Positions 1 through 11,519 of a DNA stretch of 64,000 bases are shown here, piece by piece (the first letter of the stretch is position 1; each line of letters opens with the position of its first letter). The position numbers were made by a program, and so were the translations under genes. The notes under the pieces are model-generated. The model made no database searches. It was not told the origin of the DNA and saw only the letters and a list, made by a program, of their open reading frames with translations. Source of the DNA: Ligustrum vulgare (taxonomy: Eukaryota; Streptophyta; Magnoliopsida; Lamiales; Oleaceae); assembly GCA_963555705.1 (NCBI GenBank), contig OY743184.1, forward strand, positions 28,846,639 to 28,910,638. Direction: 5' to 3'.

Positions 1-80
1 TCAGGAGTAAATGTTTTGTGCCTTTTCCCAAAAAGGAGTTTATGATAATCACTCAGAAGTTTTGATTTAAAAAAAAAAAT

Positions 81-632
81 TTCGAGATAGAGAATTTCCT
101 GATCTATTTCAATTATGTGCAAATATCATTTGATATGAACGATTGTTGGTGGAAGATAAAAAAAACGAAAAATTCTAGCAAAAGTACCTACTATATGCTC
201 TTAATTATAAAATGCCTAAAATTGAGGCAGGACTGGTCGAAGCTGAAATATTTTTTGGCCGAATTGGTTAAGGAGAAAACTTTCATGTACAAAGCATTAG
301 TTAAGTTAGAATAAGAAACCAAAAATGAGTGGTTGATGAGGATCTATTCCTTTAAAAAAAATTCCTAGATAGAGAATTTCCTGATCTATTTCAATTATGT
401 GCAAATGTCATTCGATATGAACGATTGTTGGTGGAAGATAAAAAAATGAAAAATTCTAGAAAATGTAACTACTATATGTTCTTACTTATAAAATGCATAA
501 AATTGAGGTAGGACTAGTCGAAGTTGAAATATGTTTGGTCGAATTGGTTAAGGAGAAAACTTACATGTGCAAAGCATTAGTTAAGTTAGAATAAGAAACC
601 ATAAATGAGTGGCTGATGAGGATCTTTTCCCA
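81..632. repeat. Two-copy direct repeat, unit about 270-280 bp
   Basis: Copy 1 runs about 81-346 and copy 2 about 363-630. Both start with the same AGATAGAGAATTTCC word (85 and 367) and both end in AAGAAACC followed by an ATGAGTGG-like word. The copies are aligned nearly throughout with scattered substitutions and a short A-rich spacer. No coding function is recognised; short ORFs in each copy are not preserved in the other. Confidence 0.75.
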
Positions 633-861
633 AATCATATGGGAATGACAAATTGGACCAAACTAAATCTATCAAAGTTCAAATTGGTGTTGGACGAAGA
701 AGAGGACGAGCCATGTCGTAGTGTTTTTGTGCGAATAAAGTCCAATGGTAAGATGATAATTGATCTAGACAAAGTTAAAGAACATTTTTGTATACGTTGC
801 TAGAAGATTACTAAGTGGGCAAAAAATGTGGAAGCTTCAAAAGGAACATGTGAAGAAAAAG
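633..861. other. Unidentified AT-rich flank of the Athila LTR
   Basis: A 64-codon reading frame (609-803, +) rich in acidic residues lies here. I recognise no domain in it and it is too short to support a gene call. The stretch ends at the first base of the Athila LTR. Confidence 0.3.
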
Positions 862-2400
862 TGATAAGTGTATTTTATACACTTATTTATATGCTAAAAT
901 TAAGATTTTATGTAGTCGTTTGAGAATAAATGCTATTGGTTTATCTATTATTTGTTAATGTTTCAGTTTTATTCCAAAATCGAGAAAATGAAACAATTGA
1001 AGCAAATAATGAGCAAAAAGATAGCAATTTGGACCAAAGTAGGCAAATCAATAGTCATGGATGTAAATCATGAATCAAGGAAGAGCTTAATTGAAAAAAT
1101 CCAAAGATAAAGAATTGAATTGAAGAAATCAAAAAAAGAAAAGACAAAATTGAAGTGTTTCAAAAGTTTGAGGACCAAATTGTTCAAATTAGAAGTTGAA
1201 GGACTTGTTATGCAAATAAATAATAGGGACCAACTGAAACGGATTCAAAATTTGGTAATTGTAGAAAATCGTAAAGCCACACGATTGTGGCTATTACACC
1301 TACGCGATTGCGCCAGTGCATTAAAAATAAACAACAATCAATTTACCGTAACCACACAATTGCGAGCATTCCTTCTGCGCAATCGCGCTTTTGTTCGAGA
1401 CATAAAATCTATTTTCTTGTGCAACACAACTTGTGATATCTTTTCCAACTTCGTGCAAGACCTCAACCCTAACTATATATACATTAGTGTGCACGAATTT
1501 GGGTCCTCCTCTCCTCTCTTCTCTACTCTTACACGTATCTATACACATCTACACTCAATATTCTCAATTCATCAATTTAAGGATCAATAAGGCAAGAAGA
1601 TTGAAGATTTTTATTGAAGATCAGATTTCTTTGTGTTATAGGTGATGAATTCCATATTTTATGATTGTTTATCATCTGTTATGTATCTGGGCTAAACTTT
1701 TCATAGTGTTAGGATCATCATGAAGTTTTAAACTATCATTTTTATGCTTTAGTTTGTTTAATTTAATGAATTTTTTTAAGAGATTAATTCGTATTGTTTT
1801 GCATCTATAATTATATGCTCAGTGATTGATGATGTTTATGACGTTTTTCTATGTTCGAAAGAGTAGGAAATCATTAGACTTGAATAATTTTCATAAAGTT
1901 CGATAGGGATAGAAATATGCCACTATACTTATGTGATCTTACATTGCTCATGAATGTTTAATGTTTTACAACATGTTCACATTCACCATAGAAATTAGGT
2001 AAGTCACATATAGGAAAATGTTTAATTCTTGTTCGAATGAGAGTTTTAAACGTTATAGGAAAATTGATCTTCATAAACATACATTGTCATTATTAATTCC
2101 AAACTTGTGTGTGAAATATGGAGTATAAGATGAATTTTAGATTCTAGCACTACATTCATGTACATTATATACACAAATCTTGCATTTTGCGTAGTTTACT
2201 TTAATTTGATAATTATACATAATTTGGTAGTTTAGTTCTTAGTTTAAATAATTCACAAAAACAACTTGATTTTATCCTTTTCGGTTAAGGCTAATAATCT
2301 ACTATAATAAATTTGCTCAATCCTCGTAGGTATGATACTTGGCCTCAAATTTTACTGTATTACTTGTGCGGATCGTACACTTACGATAAGAAAAAAGCAC
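862..2400 (+). repeat. 5' LTR of Athila-group element
   Basis: It starts with TGATAAGTGTATTTTATACA, which recurs at 9203 and resembles the TGATAAGTG start of the Athila-type LTR pair at 33236/39367 (minus). The end is placed near 2400, about 10 bp before the primer site. Positions about 1270-1400 hold several imperfect copies of a CGCGATTGCG-like dyad. The LTR end is approximate because no intact partner is available. Confidence 0.65.
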
Positions 2401-2410
2401 AACTAGTTTT

Positions 2411-2424
2411 TGATGCCATTTCAG
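2411..2424 (+). promoter_or_regulatory. Degenerate primer binding site (tRNA-Asp type)
   Basis: TGATGCCATTTCAG matches 9 of 14 positions of the Athila-group site TGGCGCCGTTGCCG. The same site occurs intact on the minus strand at 39343-39360. The spacing just inside the LTR fits. Confidence 0.5.
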
Positions 2425-3770
2425 AAGATTATAGTTTAGATTTATTTTTAGATTATTTTCACTAATTTGGACTTTTTATTACTTTATTATATTTCTTTTT
2501 ATTTTCAGTTCATACATAGTTCTTTTATGTCCTCTCAAGTTTGTGCAGGCGAATTAGACAAGGTGATCTTGCAAGAGCTAATTCGGGAATTGAACATACT
2601 CTTCTTCGCAAATTAAGAGATACAAAAGAGGCAGAAAAATATCAAAAATAGCAAGAAATGACAGATATTCAAGAGAATCAAATAGTATAAGAAGATGACG
2701 AGGGGAAACGATAATTTAAAATCAGTCGAGCATAGTCTACCCTCCCTTTGGTCAGTCAAATCTCCAGTTAAAGACAAATTTCATTCAATTTTTCCAGAAT
2801 GGACATCAATTTTACGGCAAAACAGGCGAAAGTTCGCACACTCATGTTTCCTAGTTTTTGGAGATGTGCCAGCATTTCAAATATCAAGGGATGTCGAATG
2901 ATGTCATCAAACTTCATCTATTTCCATACACTCTGCGAGACAAGGCTTTAGAATAGTTGGATTCTCTTCCTATAGCCAGTAGAACTACATAGAATGATCT
3001 AGCTCAGAAGTTCTGCACAAAATTCTTATCATCCGTCAAAATTGGAAAGCTCAAGCCTGATATATCAATCTTCTATAAACAGGATAGAGAATCATTTGAT
3101 GAGGCATGAAATATATTCAAAAAAATGCTTAGAAAGTGTCCTCATTATAGGATCACAAAGGGTGTTCAAGTGCAGTACTTCTATGCAGGCCTACTTCCTT
3201 GGTTCAAAACTCTAGTAGATTCATCATCTCATGGGTAGTGTCTATTAAGACTTGACGAGACACTGGAACTATTTGAAAGAATTGCAAATACTAATGCTAT
3301 GTGGGATTCAGATTGAGTAATCCAAAAGAAATCTGTGGGAGTCTATGAGGTGGATACTTACATTGCCTTGTTTGCAAAAATAGACTCATTGGTGACTAAA
3401 GTGGAAAGCAAGACAATGTTTGGGAATTCAATAAAAATCTATGAATAAGCTACAGATTACCTTATCTTGAAACAACTACCAAAATATGTTGATTTCGTTC
3501 AAGGGGTGGTCGTCCACCAAATAACTTGTATCCAAATACCTACAATCTAGGTTGGCGAAATTATCCTAACTTTGCATGGATAGACAATCAGAACATAGCC
3601 AGACCATAGCCTTAAAAGTGTAGGCGTGGGTGTGGGTGTGGGTTGGGTTAGGTTGGACTGGGTTGAAGGTCAATCCGAATCCAAACCAACCATATCGGTT
3701 TGCATGAAAATGAACTCAATCAACCAAACGAGAGTTTAAAAAACCAAACCAACCCAAACCAATGTGGGCC

Positions 3771-3799
3771 TCCTTTATTTATTTATTTATTTATTTATG
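3771..3799. repeat. (TTTA)n microsatellite
   Basis: About seven TTTA units interrupt the hAT-like element. Confidence 0.8.
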
Positions 3800-4120
3800 G
3801 ACTTCATAAATATTAATCCGTACCCATACTCATACATTAGCAATTTAACATTGACTGAACCTGAACTCAAACATTCACAAAATTACAATTACAAATATGA
3901 ACTTGTCAAAACTCAAATACATACTTGGTCTAAATTAAACATAAAGTCATAGTTCATATTAAACATAGTACAACTCATTAAACTCCATAAAAATAGCCTA
4001 AATAAGCCACAAATTCACATTCAATGATTGCCTAAGCAACTAAGCCTTTTTTTTTAAAAAAAAGTAACGGTTTTGTTTGTGTTGGGTTAATTCGGGGTTT
4101 TTTACTGAAACCCGCACCCA

Positions 4121-4198
4121 AACCAACCCGAGACAAATTTATATTTCTCAACCCGCAAAACCAACCCGAGACAAATTTATATTTCTCAACCCGCAAAA
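4121..4198. repeat. 38-bp tandem duplication inside the hAT-like element
   Basis: Two adjacent, practically identical 38-bp copies contain AACCCGAGACAAATTTATAT. A recent slippage or unequal-exchange product is likely. Confidence 0.85.
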
Positions 4199-5180
4199 CC
4201 AACCCAACCACCTGAAAACCCAACCCAAACTGGTCGGTTTGGGTTGGGTCGGTCGATTTTATCGGTTTGGTTCGATTTCTGCCTAGCCCTACTCAAGTGT
4301 ACCATCAAGAAGAAGATAAACCTTCATTGTAAAGACATGTTTGGTAAGTTCACGAAGAAAATAGAGCAGTACATTGGTAAGACCGAATAGTTTATGAGAA
4401 GGACGAAAACTACATTTCAAAATCAGCAGGCATCAATAAAGATTTTAGAAGCATAAATGGGACAAATGACAATAGCTTTTCAGGAAGACATCTAGGCACT
4501 TTACCTAGCAATATAGAAAAAATCCTAGAGAGCATGCGAAAGCCTTGGAGTGGGACCCAATTGCCAGAAATCAATGTCAAATGATCAGCTATTAACCATG
4601 AAAAAAGGATTGATTAGGAAGAAGAACATATTTAAGTATCAGAAAAGACTTCTAAAACAATGGGAGGGTTGAATAGGGTGAAGTCATCAATTAAGCTTTA
4701 TGAGACTCCAATCCCTTTTTCACAGAAGTTGAAAAGACAAACAATTTGAGAAATTCTAGAATATTTTCAAAAATATTCATATCAATACTCCCTTTGCAGA
4801 TGCATTTGCTTTTGCTCAAATGCCCAACTATGCAACATTCATAAGGAAATGAAGTTACCGGTTAGATAGTGGGAAGCGGTTACCAAAAAAATATGACTAA
4901 TAGAACCATTCAATAAAAACATGGAAGTTAAAACATCAAGAGCAGTTTTAAAGATACAGTTACAAAGGCTTATAAAAGCAAGGAATTAAGACATTTAGAA
5001 GGACAAACAAAAAAAATCGTACGTCCAAATAGATAATGAGATTTCCTTTTATGTTATTTCCTTTTCAGAACAATTTAATTCTTGTGATTGTGAGCTGCGC
5101 CCCTTGAAACAAAATCTAATTCTCAATTGCACCATCTTTGGGAACATTGTCCCAAGAGGTTTGTTCCTGCACACAATCGT

Positions 5181-5418
5181 ATATGTTTAATTATTTTGCA
5201 TGTACAACGTGGGAATATCTCAACTTGATTCTTTAATTTCAATTCAACTTTATTGAGTTGCTAAACTTCAATTTTAGCTTCAAAAACTCTTTCTGCTGTC
5301 TCTCAAAATGACTATAATTGCTACATTGGTAAAAAAAGTACATAAATATAATATAAATATATTATCATAACCATCATTTTACTTTTTTTATTTTAGGATA
5401 TTATCATAGAGTAAGTTT
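5181..5418. other. Transition from Athila remnant to Tekay LTR
   Basis: AT-rich sequence without recognisable coding or repeat structure. It includes the faded 3' end of the Athila remnant. Confidence 0.4.
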
Positions 5419-7798
5419 ATGGTCAAGCGATCGAGAATTTTCGTAACCTATTACATGTCTCAAATTATTTTGAGTCAAGTTTTTATTTATTTTAGGTCCA
5501 ACTCCATAAGTCCAAATTTCATTACCAATCATCTAAGTACATTTAAAACCCAATCAAGCCCAACCAATTCAACAAATTCTTCCTCCTCAAGTCTTTCCTT
5601 ACACAATCGATACTCATTTCCAAAATTCTTACTAGTCTTCCATAAACCAAGATTTTGCCCTAACTTACCATGTAAACTCCAAATCAACACACATTAAACC
5701 TCCCTCTCCCTCACATTCACGACACACAAAAAGAATTTGCAGCAATACAATTACACTCTAGGTATGAATCTCTCTTCTTCTCAAAATGATCAAATTTGGT
5801 TTAAGCACGTGTCATTCAATCCAAACTGCAGCAAACCTTCATCATCTCAACCAAATCAGACCATTACACTGCCTGCCACCCAACACCGGAGCGACCAACT
5901 CCAATAAAAAATCAGCCTAAACCGAACCACAATTTGCTGAAACGAATTTCACACCCAACGAGACTTCCTGTTCTCAAACCAGAATCGAGCACACCACCAC
6001 TGTCATAACAAAAAGAGCCTCGAAACATAACTTCTATCATCTGCAAATTCCAATTTCACACACGCCATGAACGAACCATTCAATTTCACAGCAACCACCC
6101 ACGATCAAACTCACTGCCTAACCTAACGATCACTGCCACCACCAATTTCGAACCCCACTACCGACCAAGCCTAGCCTCACCAATTACCGAACCACCAAAA
6201 CGCCACCACAGACATCACCGCCTCTCCAAGACCGCCACCAACCACCTCAAAACCCATACTGCCCACTTCGGTTTTAACACCCAAGAAAACCCGAAACCAA
6301 GAATAAAAGCTAACCCATAAACTAACCTTGACCGCCGTCTGCTTCGCCGGAGCTATGGCCGGAATCGCAACCCCAAAAGCCAATCCCAAGCCTTGGTTTT
6401 CACGCCCAAAAATTGCCCGGCTCTTCTTCTCCGTAGCCCCCTCCACCCACTGTTGTCGCCGCCCCTTGACGGCGACGTCACCGCCTTCGAATGCCAGCGA
6501 ACGCACCGGCAGATTCATCCTTGCCATCACGCTCCCTCTCCCTTTTGCTTTGTCTTCCGAGCCTTGAGGGAGAGAGTGATAACTTTTGTTTATACTTTGA
6601 TTTTTGAAACTTAATGTTTAAGACCCAACTTTTGAAGAGTATTTATTTCAGTCCTTGAAATTTTAAAACGTTTTACTCAGCTTCTACAGTTTTAAGATAA
6701 TTCATTCAGTCCCTATTAAGTTCCAAAATATTTCTTGTCAACCCTTAAATTTTTGAAAAGTATAATTCAGTCCTCTTCTTTTAAAAGTCCCTTAACTTGA
6801 CCCCTGTACTTTTGAAATAAGTTAGCTAAACCCTAGTGTTTTGAAATCCTTTGACCCATTCCTTTTAATTTCGAAAAGAAAATGTATTTCAGTCCCTAAG
6901 CTTTTAAATTCCAGTTTTCTTTAAATTTCAATTTTGTCCCAAACTTTATTTTATCACTTTAATTCTTCAAATCTTCAAAGTACCAAATTAGTTTAATTTT
7001 ATTTTGGCTAGACAAAATGTTCGGAGAATTAAAGGATTGACGTGACATTCCCGCTCTAATTTTTCAAACTCGTGATTTGAGGTAGATTCGCTCCCACTAA
7101 TTAGTTTAGATTATAATTGCATGTATTAAGTGAACTTTACGTGATTTAAATGCTTTGAGGTATGAGAAAATACTAGAATATCTCTTATGAGATAAAAATC
7201 AAAATGTGGTTATGCATAATTTAAATATGTTATGCATGAGATTTTGATGTGGTTAACTTAAATGCATGAGACGAGACTACCCACACCCTATCATTTTTAA
7301 AGAGCCTATGATTATGATGATGTGATCACTGTATTAGTTGCATAATTATGTATTCAATTATTTTGTAAACTAATTATTGACGATGAGTCTACTGAGTATT
7401 TCTTTCGAAATGCTCATTCCATTTTTAACAGCTATTGCAAATTTCGGAGATGGTGGCGAATGAAAGGGCAGTGGTGGCGGATTAATAATGAAATTATATT
7501 ATTTTTTTGGAAGTCACGATTTATGAATATTGTTAATTAAATTATTTACCGTTACTTTCCTTAGAAAAATTTAGATTTAAAGTTTTATAAATGTTTCAGA
7601 ATTCATATGATTTAGTTTCCGCTGTAGTTTCCAAATAATAAACGTGATAAATTTAGTTATTTTTGAGAATTAATATTTATGAATTGTTTAAATGAATTTA
7701 TCAGAATTAAGTTTTCGCTGAAATTTTCAAATGATAAATACGATGTTTAAAATTCAATTTATTTTTCGCAATAAAATTATATTTAAAGGAGAAGTGGA
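5419..7798 (+). repeat. Tekay-type LTR, probably solo, truncated at its 3' end
   Basis: The start (GGTCAAGCGATCGAGAATTT) resembles the TGTAGCGACCGAGAAATTTT start of the Tekay LTR at 30648. From about 7430 to 7797 it closely follows the reverse complement of the solo LTR at 18103, including the words for GGAGATGGTGGCGAATG and ATTTAAAGGAGAAGTGG. Similarity stops at 7797, so about 30 terminal bases are missing or replaced. A CT/CCACC-rich block (about 5850-6560) with long antisense ORFs and a series of CAGTCCCT-like words (6630-6900) are typical of this LTR family here. No internal domain follows. Confidence 0.7.
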
Positions 7799-7806
7799 AA
7801 ACATAT

Positions 7807-7926
7807 GGTGCCCCTAGTGGAAAACATAAAACTCAGCCTATCCCGCCAAATGATAAGTAGGCATTGGGTGTCGAGCGGGGCCTGGACATCCCAATAGGGG
7901 GGCGACAAGTTCCCACTAGGGGAACC
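7807..7926. mobile_element. 120-bp candidate miniature inverted-repeat element
   Basis: GGTGCCCCTAGTGG at the left matches the reverse complement of the right end, GGTTCCCCTAGTGG, at 13 of 14 positions. The left end lies within a 12-bp direct repeat of GTGGAAAACATA (7795 and 7817). It sits exactly where the LTR at 5419-7798 loses its expected terminus. No clear target duplication is seen, so this could be a secondary rearrangement rather than a transposon. Confidence 0.4.
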
Positions 7927-9074
7927 TTAAAATTCCTATATTATCATATCCATCATTTTTTTATTTTCATCTTGGGGTGACATGTAGTGATAGATAAGAT
8001 ATAAACAGTGTTTCAAAAAGAACGCAGATATGCCACCTAGACAAGAGGCATGGGGAAAACACTTTGCCTTGGCAGTAAGCGTAAATTAAGCTGTCAACTA
8101 GTGCCAACTAGTGCGCTTCTTGGCATCCTTCATTAATTGCTATTTTTTTATTTTCCCTTTTTTAAAAGTCTTTTACTTGACTTTTATTAAGTAGAACTTT
8201 TTAATTTAAAATTGAAATTATGAGAAATAGTCTACCTTTTGCATTCTGAAATTGTATAATTGACTAATTATAGAAATTATTAAATAAATATTATATTTTA
8301 TAATTTTAGATGTTTCGTATGTATTATTTTAATCATTAAATGATTTTTACGACATTTTAAAATTTAATATAATATTGAAAAATATAAACATTTTTTATGC
8401 TTGGGCCCGTAAATCTTGAAGCTTTACATACACTCTAAGTGCATTTTACACTTTTTAGAATACTGATTATAAAATAAATGTCAAATAAGGAATCTTAGAA
8501 GATGATAGATGAGGAAATGTGACAAAATTGCTAAATTTGAAACTATATTATAGTTTAATTATCTGACTGAGATTAACTAAAGTTTAGTGATTTAATTTGA
8601 ATTACACGAAAAGTTCCATGATATGAATGAGATTTACCTCAAGTTTTTATTTATTTATTTATTAAAAGTAAATTTAATCTCTCTCTCTCTCTCTAATATA
8701 CAAAATTTCAAAGGAGAGGGAAGAGAATAGAAGGGAGGGGTAGGATCCGAACTCGATATCGAATAGGAAAAATTAGAGCAACCTGGCCGCAACGTCATGC
8801 CCCCAAATCCTAAGTAAGTTTAATATCTTATGCTTTGTGTTTTTGTTTTTCCATTTTTTAAATCTATATATGCGCATTCACTGATCCACTATCCCTATAC
8901 CCCTACCATTACTCCGGCTTCAAATTTTCCACCTTCAATTTAGGGTCATGATTTATGCCCAATTATTTCAAATGCCCGCTTAATTACATCCCATATAATG
9001 GTCACCACGTCCACCAAGAAAGGTCAAACTTTTTATGAGTGGTGTGTATATGTTATTTATTACATCATCATGCC
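7927..9074. other. Unassigned AT-rich sequence
   Basis: No gene or element could be supported. A short (CT)n tract lies at about 8680-8695. A stretch at 8010-8120 with words such as CAACTAGTGC repeated twice looks like an old dispersed repeat. Confidence 0.4.
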
Positions 9075-9202
9075 TAGGGATAACAACATGACGGATTTGG
9101 GCGGGGATGTCATTCTCCATCCCCGTCCAGCTGAAGACTTATCATCCGGTCCTCGCTCATTCAAATTTAAAACGGGACGGAACAGGACGAGACGGGAGTG
9201 AG
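9075..9202. mobile_element. Fragment resembling a hAT-type GC-rich non-autonomous element
   Basis: TAGGGATAACAACATGACGG followed by GGGCGGGGATG and CCCCGTCC words looks like the left end of common plant hAT miniature elements. The right end is missing: an Athila LTR begins at 9203. Attribution is by resemblance only. Confidence 0.35.
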
Positions 9203-9930
9203 TGATAAGTGTATTTTATACACTTATTTATATGTCAAAATTAGAATCTTATATTGTCTTTTTAGAATAAATACTAGTTAATTTGTATTGTTTGTCTACA
9301 TTTTATAAAATATCCCAAAATTATGAGAATGAAGCATTTGATGGAAAAAATGCACAATTGGATGACATTTAAAGATAAATTGGACAACTGAGAGGCTAAT
9401 GACGTCAACCGAGAACTATGCATGGTGCTAAAGTGAAGAAATCAAGAGTTGGAGGAGCCAATTGAAGAAATTGAGAGATGAAATGAGCTAATCAAGATGA
9501 TTCTAAAGTATGGGGACTAAAATGCTTTAATTGAAAGTGGAGGACTAAAGTTGCAAATAAAAGCAAGAGACCTACTTGTACTGATTTATAAGTTGAAAAT
9601 TGCATTGGACGTTTTAAACACGCGATCGCGGCACTCAAAGGCACGCGGTCGCGTGGGGGGTAAAAAAATCCACCTGAAACAAGAGTTAAAGGCATAACCA
9701 CGCGATCGCACGACTTTATGCCACTTGATTGTGCAACTGTCCGTCTAGGCCAGTTTTTGGAATTTTGGCTGTTGATTCATGGTTTTTCCTCCTTTTACTA
9801 GGTCTTTCCACAACATTCATGAAGAAGGCTAAAATTAGGATCCATATTCATCATACAGAAATGTTCATGAGGACACCATTAGATTTTATTCTTTTTCCAT
9901 TATCTGTATACTAAATAAATCTTCTAATAC
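9203..9930 (+). repeat. Second Athila-group LTR fragment
   Basis: It begins with the same TGATAAGTGTATTTTATACA as the LTR at 862 and follows it in order, at clearly lower identity than a recent pair would show. At 9620-9745 it carries CACGCGATCGCGG, CACGCGGTCGCGT and CACGCGATCGCAC, the counterpart of the dyads at 1270-1400. The right end fades near 9930. It may be the 3' LTR of the element starting at 862 or an independent insertion. Confidence 0.6.
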
Positions 9931-10049
9931 AAAAGAGCAATTTTAATATTCTTCTCTGCCCAAAATGGGATAAAAATAATGGACCCATTTAGAAATTGTT
10001 ATCATATAATATTATATATTCTGAACTCAATAACTGAATAGGTGCCATG
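9931..10049. other. Flank of copia element with short dispersed repeat
   Basis: The words GGACCCATTTAGAAATTGTT and ATCATAT at 9979-10022 recur at 56215-56262, so a short repeat is shared between the two ends of the window. The last five bases (CCATG, 10045-10049) are the probable target duplication of the copia element. Confidence 0.5.
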
Positions 10050-10752
10050 TGTTGGAAGAGTTTTCTAAATGAATCATATATACAATGGTTGATGAAAAGA
10101 TAGAAAAATGGAATGAAAAATTGGATAAATTTTTTTAACCATGCGAGGTCACACATGAATCATCTTTTCGGAATATCCGTTGTCGGTCAAAGGCCATGTG
10201 TCCACATGTAGTATAAAGGTGTTTCCACATGGTTGTCCGATATGACCGTTGGACAGTTTTTTCTTAATTTTTCTTGAGCATTTTTGATATTATTACATCG
10301 CTTTTCGTGGAAAGCTTAAACCATGAAGATTTGTATCATTTGTAAATGTTGTATCTATTAATAATACACCTCTTGATGCTCTATATAAATGATTCATTGT
10401 TGGTTGATTTGACACACTTGAATTTCTCCTCTTCTCTACTCTTGTTATCTTCTTGCATATAAAAACATTATTCTTTGAATTAAACTCTCTTGTCTAGTAT
10501 TCATTTGCTACATCTTTGAATACTAGACTCTCTTGGATTTAATTTATAGTTTTTGTGTTCGAGGTTGTTGTCGGATATTGCACATATGTCATCAAACAAA
10601 AATTTGATTCCATTGTATCTTGGAGGCTTATTTGGATCCCTCGTGCATACTATTTGGTGGGAAAAATAATGTCTAAAGGAAAGAGACGTCGTTCCTTGGA
10701 ATCTTCAAAGTTATTACGAGTTTTGTCATCACACGACCAAAATTGTTTAAAA
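10050..10752 (+). repeat. Copia 5' LTR
   Basis: It aligns throughout with 16598-17300, with shared blocks such as CATCTTTTCGGAATAT and CTCTTGATGCTCTATATAA. The latter includes a TATATAA word that is a candidate promoter element. Similarity between the two LTRs ends just after a CCAAAATTGTTT word. Confidence 0.8.
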
Positions 10753-10773
10753 AATCTTTAGACTCTATCTTAC

Positions 10774-11480
10774 GTGTTTATTGTGATGACTCCTACAACT
10801 TCTTTACTTCCTGATCTTGCCATAAAATTTTTGAAGTTCGAAAGATTTGAAGGCTCAAACTTCAGGAAGTGGCAAAACAAGTTACATGTCCTACTTACTA
10901 CTCTCAACATGGCTTATGTTCTTACTACCCCAAAACAGGAAGAAACCGAAGATGAAAGTTTGGCAAATACATGGGAAAGACAAAAATGGGAACAAGATGA
11001 TTACATATGTAAAGACCATATATGGAATTCCATGTTGGGTGCTTTGTTTGATTAGTACTATGGAAAAATGCAAAATAAATTTTAGATGCATTGTGAGTAA
11101 AATGCATGTCCAAGGATGCTACAAGTAAGAAATTTCTTGCCTCTAAATTTCATCTATATCCTGTGGTGGATAATAGGAAGATAATTAAGCAATTCCATGA
11201 AATAGTTCATATATATAACCAATTTCAATAACATGACATGAATGTGGATGAAAGCTTTGTTGTCTCATTTATAATTGACAAACTTTCCCCAAGTTGGAGA
11301 GATTATAAAAAGAATCTCAAGCATATGAAGGATAACCTTCTCTTGAAGATTTTGGCCAACATCTTCGTATTGAAGAGGATCTTAGAGTGAACAACTCTGA
11401 AGAAAATAATGGACGATCTTCTAATGTCCATGTGGTGGAGGAAGGGAAAGACACCAACAAGGAAAATTAAAAAAAAAAAA
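10774..11480 (+). pseudogene. Copia gag pseudogene
   Basis: The first 93 codons (from ATG at 10774) carry the FLKFERFEGSNFRKWQ segment typical of the copia gag N-terminus. Downstream, in shifting frames, blocks equivalent to KFHLYKMVD, QFHEIVHIYNQF, DESFVVSFIIDKLP and the HLRIEEDLR region can be read. A stop after codon 93 and several frame changes destroy the ORF. A 20-base A run at 11469-11487 lies between gag and the zinc knuckle. Confidence 0.75.
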
Positions 11481-11519
11481 AAAAAAACTTCTCAAAGAAA
11501 ACAAAGAAGAGGAAATTTG

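Larger units (their letters stand above)
3621..4291. mobile_element. hAT-like non-autonomous element inside Athila gag
   Basis: The 671-bp insert begins TAGGCGTGGG and ends in a sequence whose reverse complement begins TAGGGCTAGG, giving a short imperfect inverted terminus. The flanks TAAAAGTG (3613-3620) and CTCAAGTG (4292-4299) share 5 of 8 bases, compatible with a decayed 8-bp target duplication. The interior is dominated by GGTTGGGTT/AACCCAACC and CGGTTTGG words. It contains no transposase. Athila gag similarity stops at the left end and resumes at the right end, which supports a discrete insertion. Confidence 0.6.
2560..5180 (+). pseudogene. Athila-type gag remnant, split by an insertion
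   Basis: Conceptual translation gives scattered blocks of Athila gag. Near 2910-3310 there is a segment like LFPYTLRDKA, a KCPHYRI block and a VQYFYAGLLP block, equivalent to residues 115-230 of the intact gag at 36832-39204. After the hAT-like insertion, near 4400-4540, come QNQQASIKILE and LPSN...PREH blocks. At about 4790-4850 comes a segment equivalent to the pre-protease PRYAKFLKE region. Stops (for example in DKALE*LDSLP) and frame changes prevent a product. The identification rests on motif order and is secure; exact ends are not. Confidence 0.7.
862..5260 (+). mobile_element. Degenerate Athila-group (Ty3/gypsy) retrotransposon
   Basis: An LTR beginning TGATAAGTG is followed by a degenerate tRNA-Asp-type primer site and then by recognisable pieces of Athila gag in the expected order. 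The order is capsid-like segment, a QNQQASI-type linker, LPSN-PREH-type motif and a PNYATF-type segment before the protease. Many in-frame stops and frameshifts show an old dead copy. A 671-bp hAT-like element interrupts gag. No reverse transcriptase or integrase is seen; the right boundary near 5260 is only where similarity fades, just before a Tekay LTR. A related LTR fragment at 9203 may be the other end or a separate insertion. Confidence 0.75.

Noticed and set aside
6177..6567. Overlapping ORFs of 117 and 79 codons on both strands
   Set aside because: They lie in the GC-richer block of a Tekay-type LTR, are low in complexity and recur as frame-shifting versions in other LTRs; no domain is recognised.
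9492..9701. 69-codon minus ORF
   Set aside because: It lies within the Athila LTR fragment and is an accidental frame.
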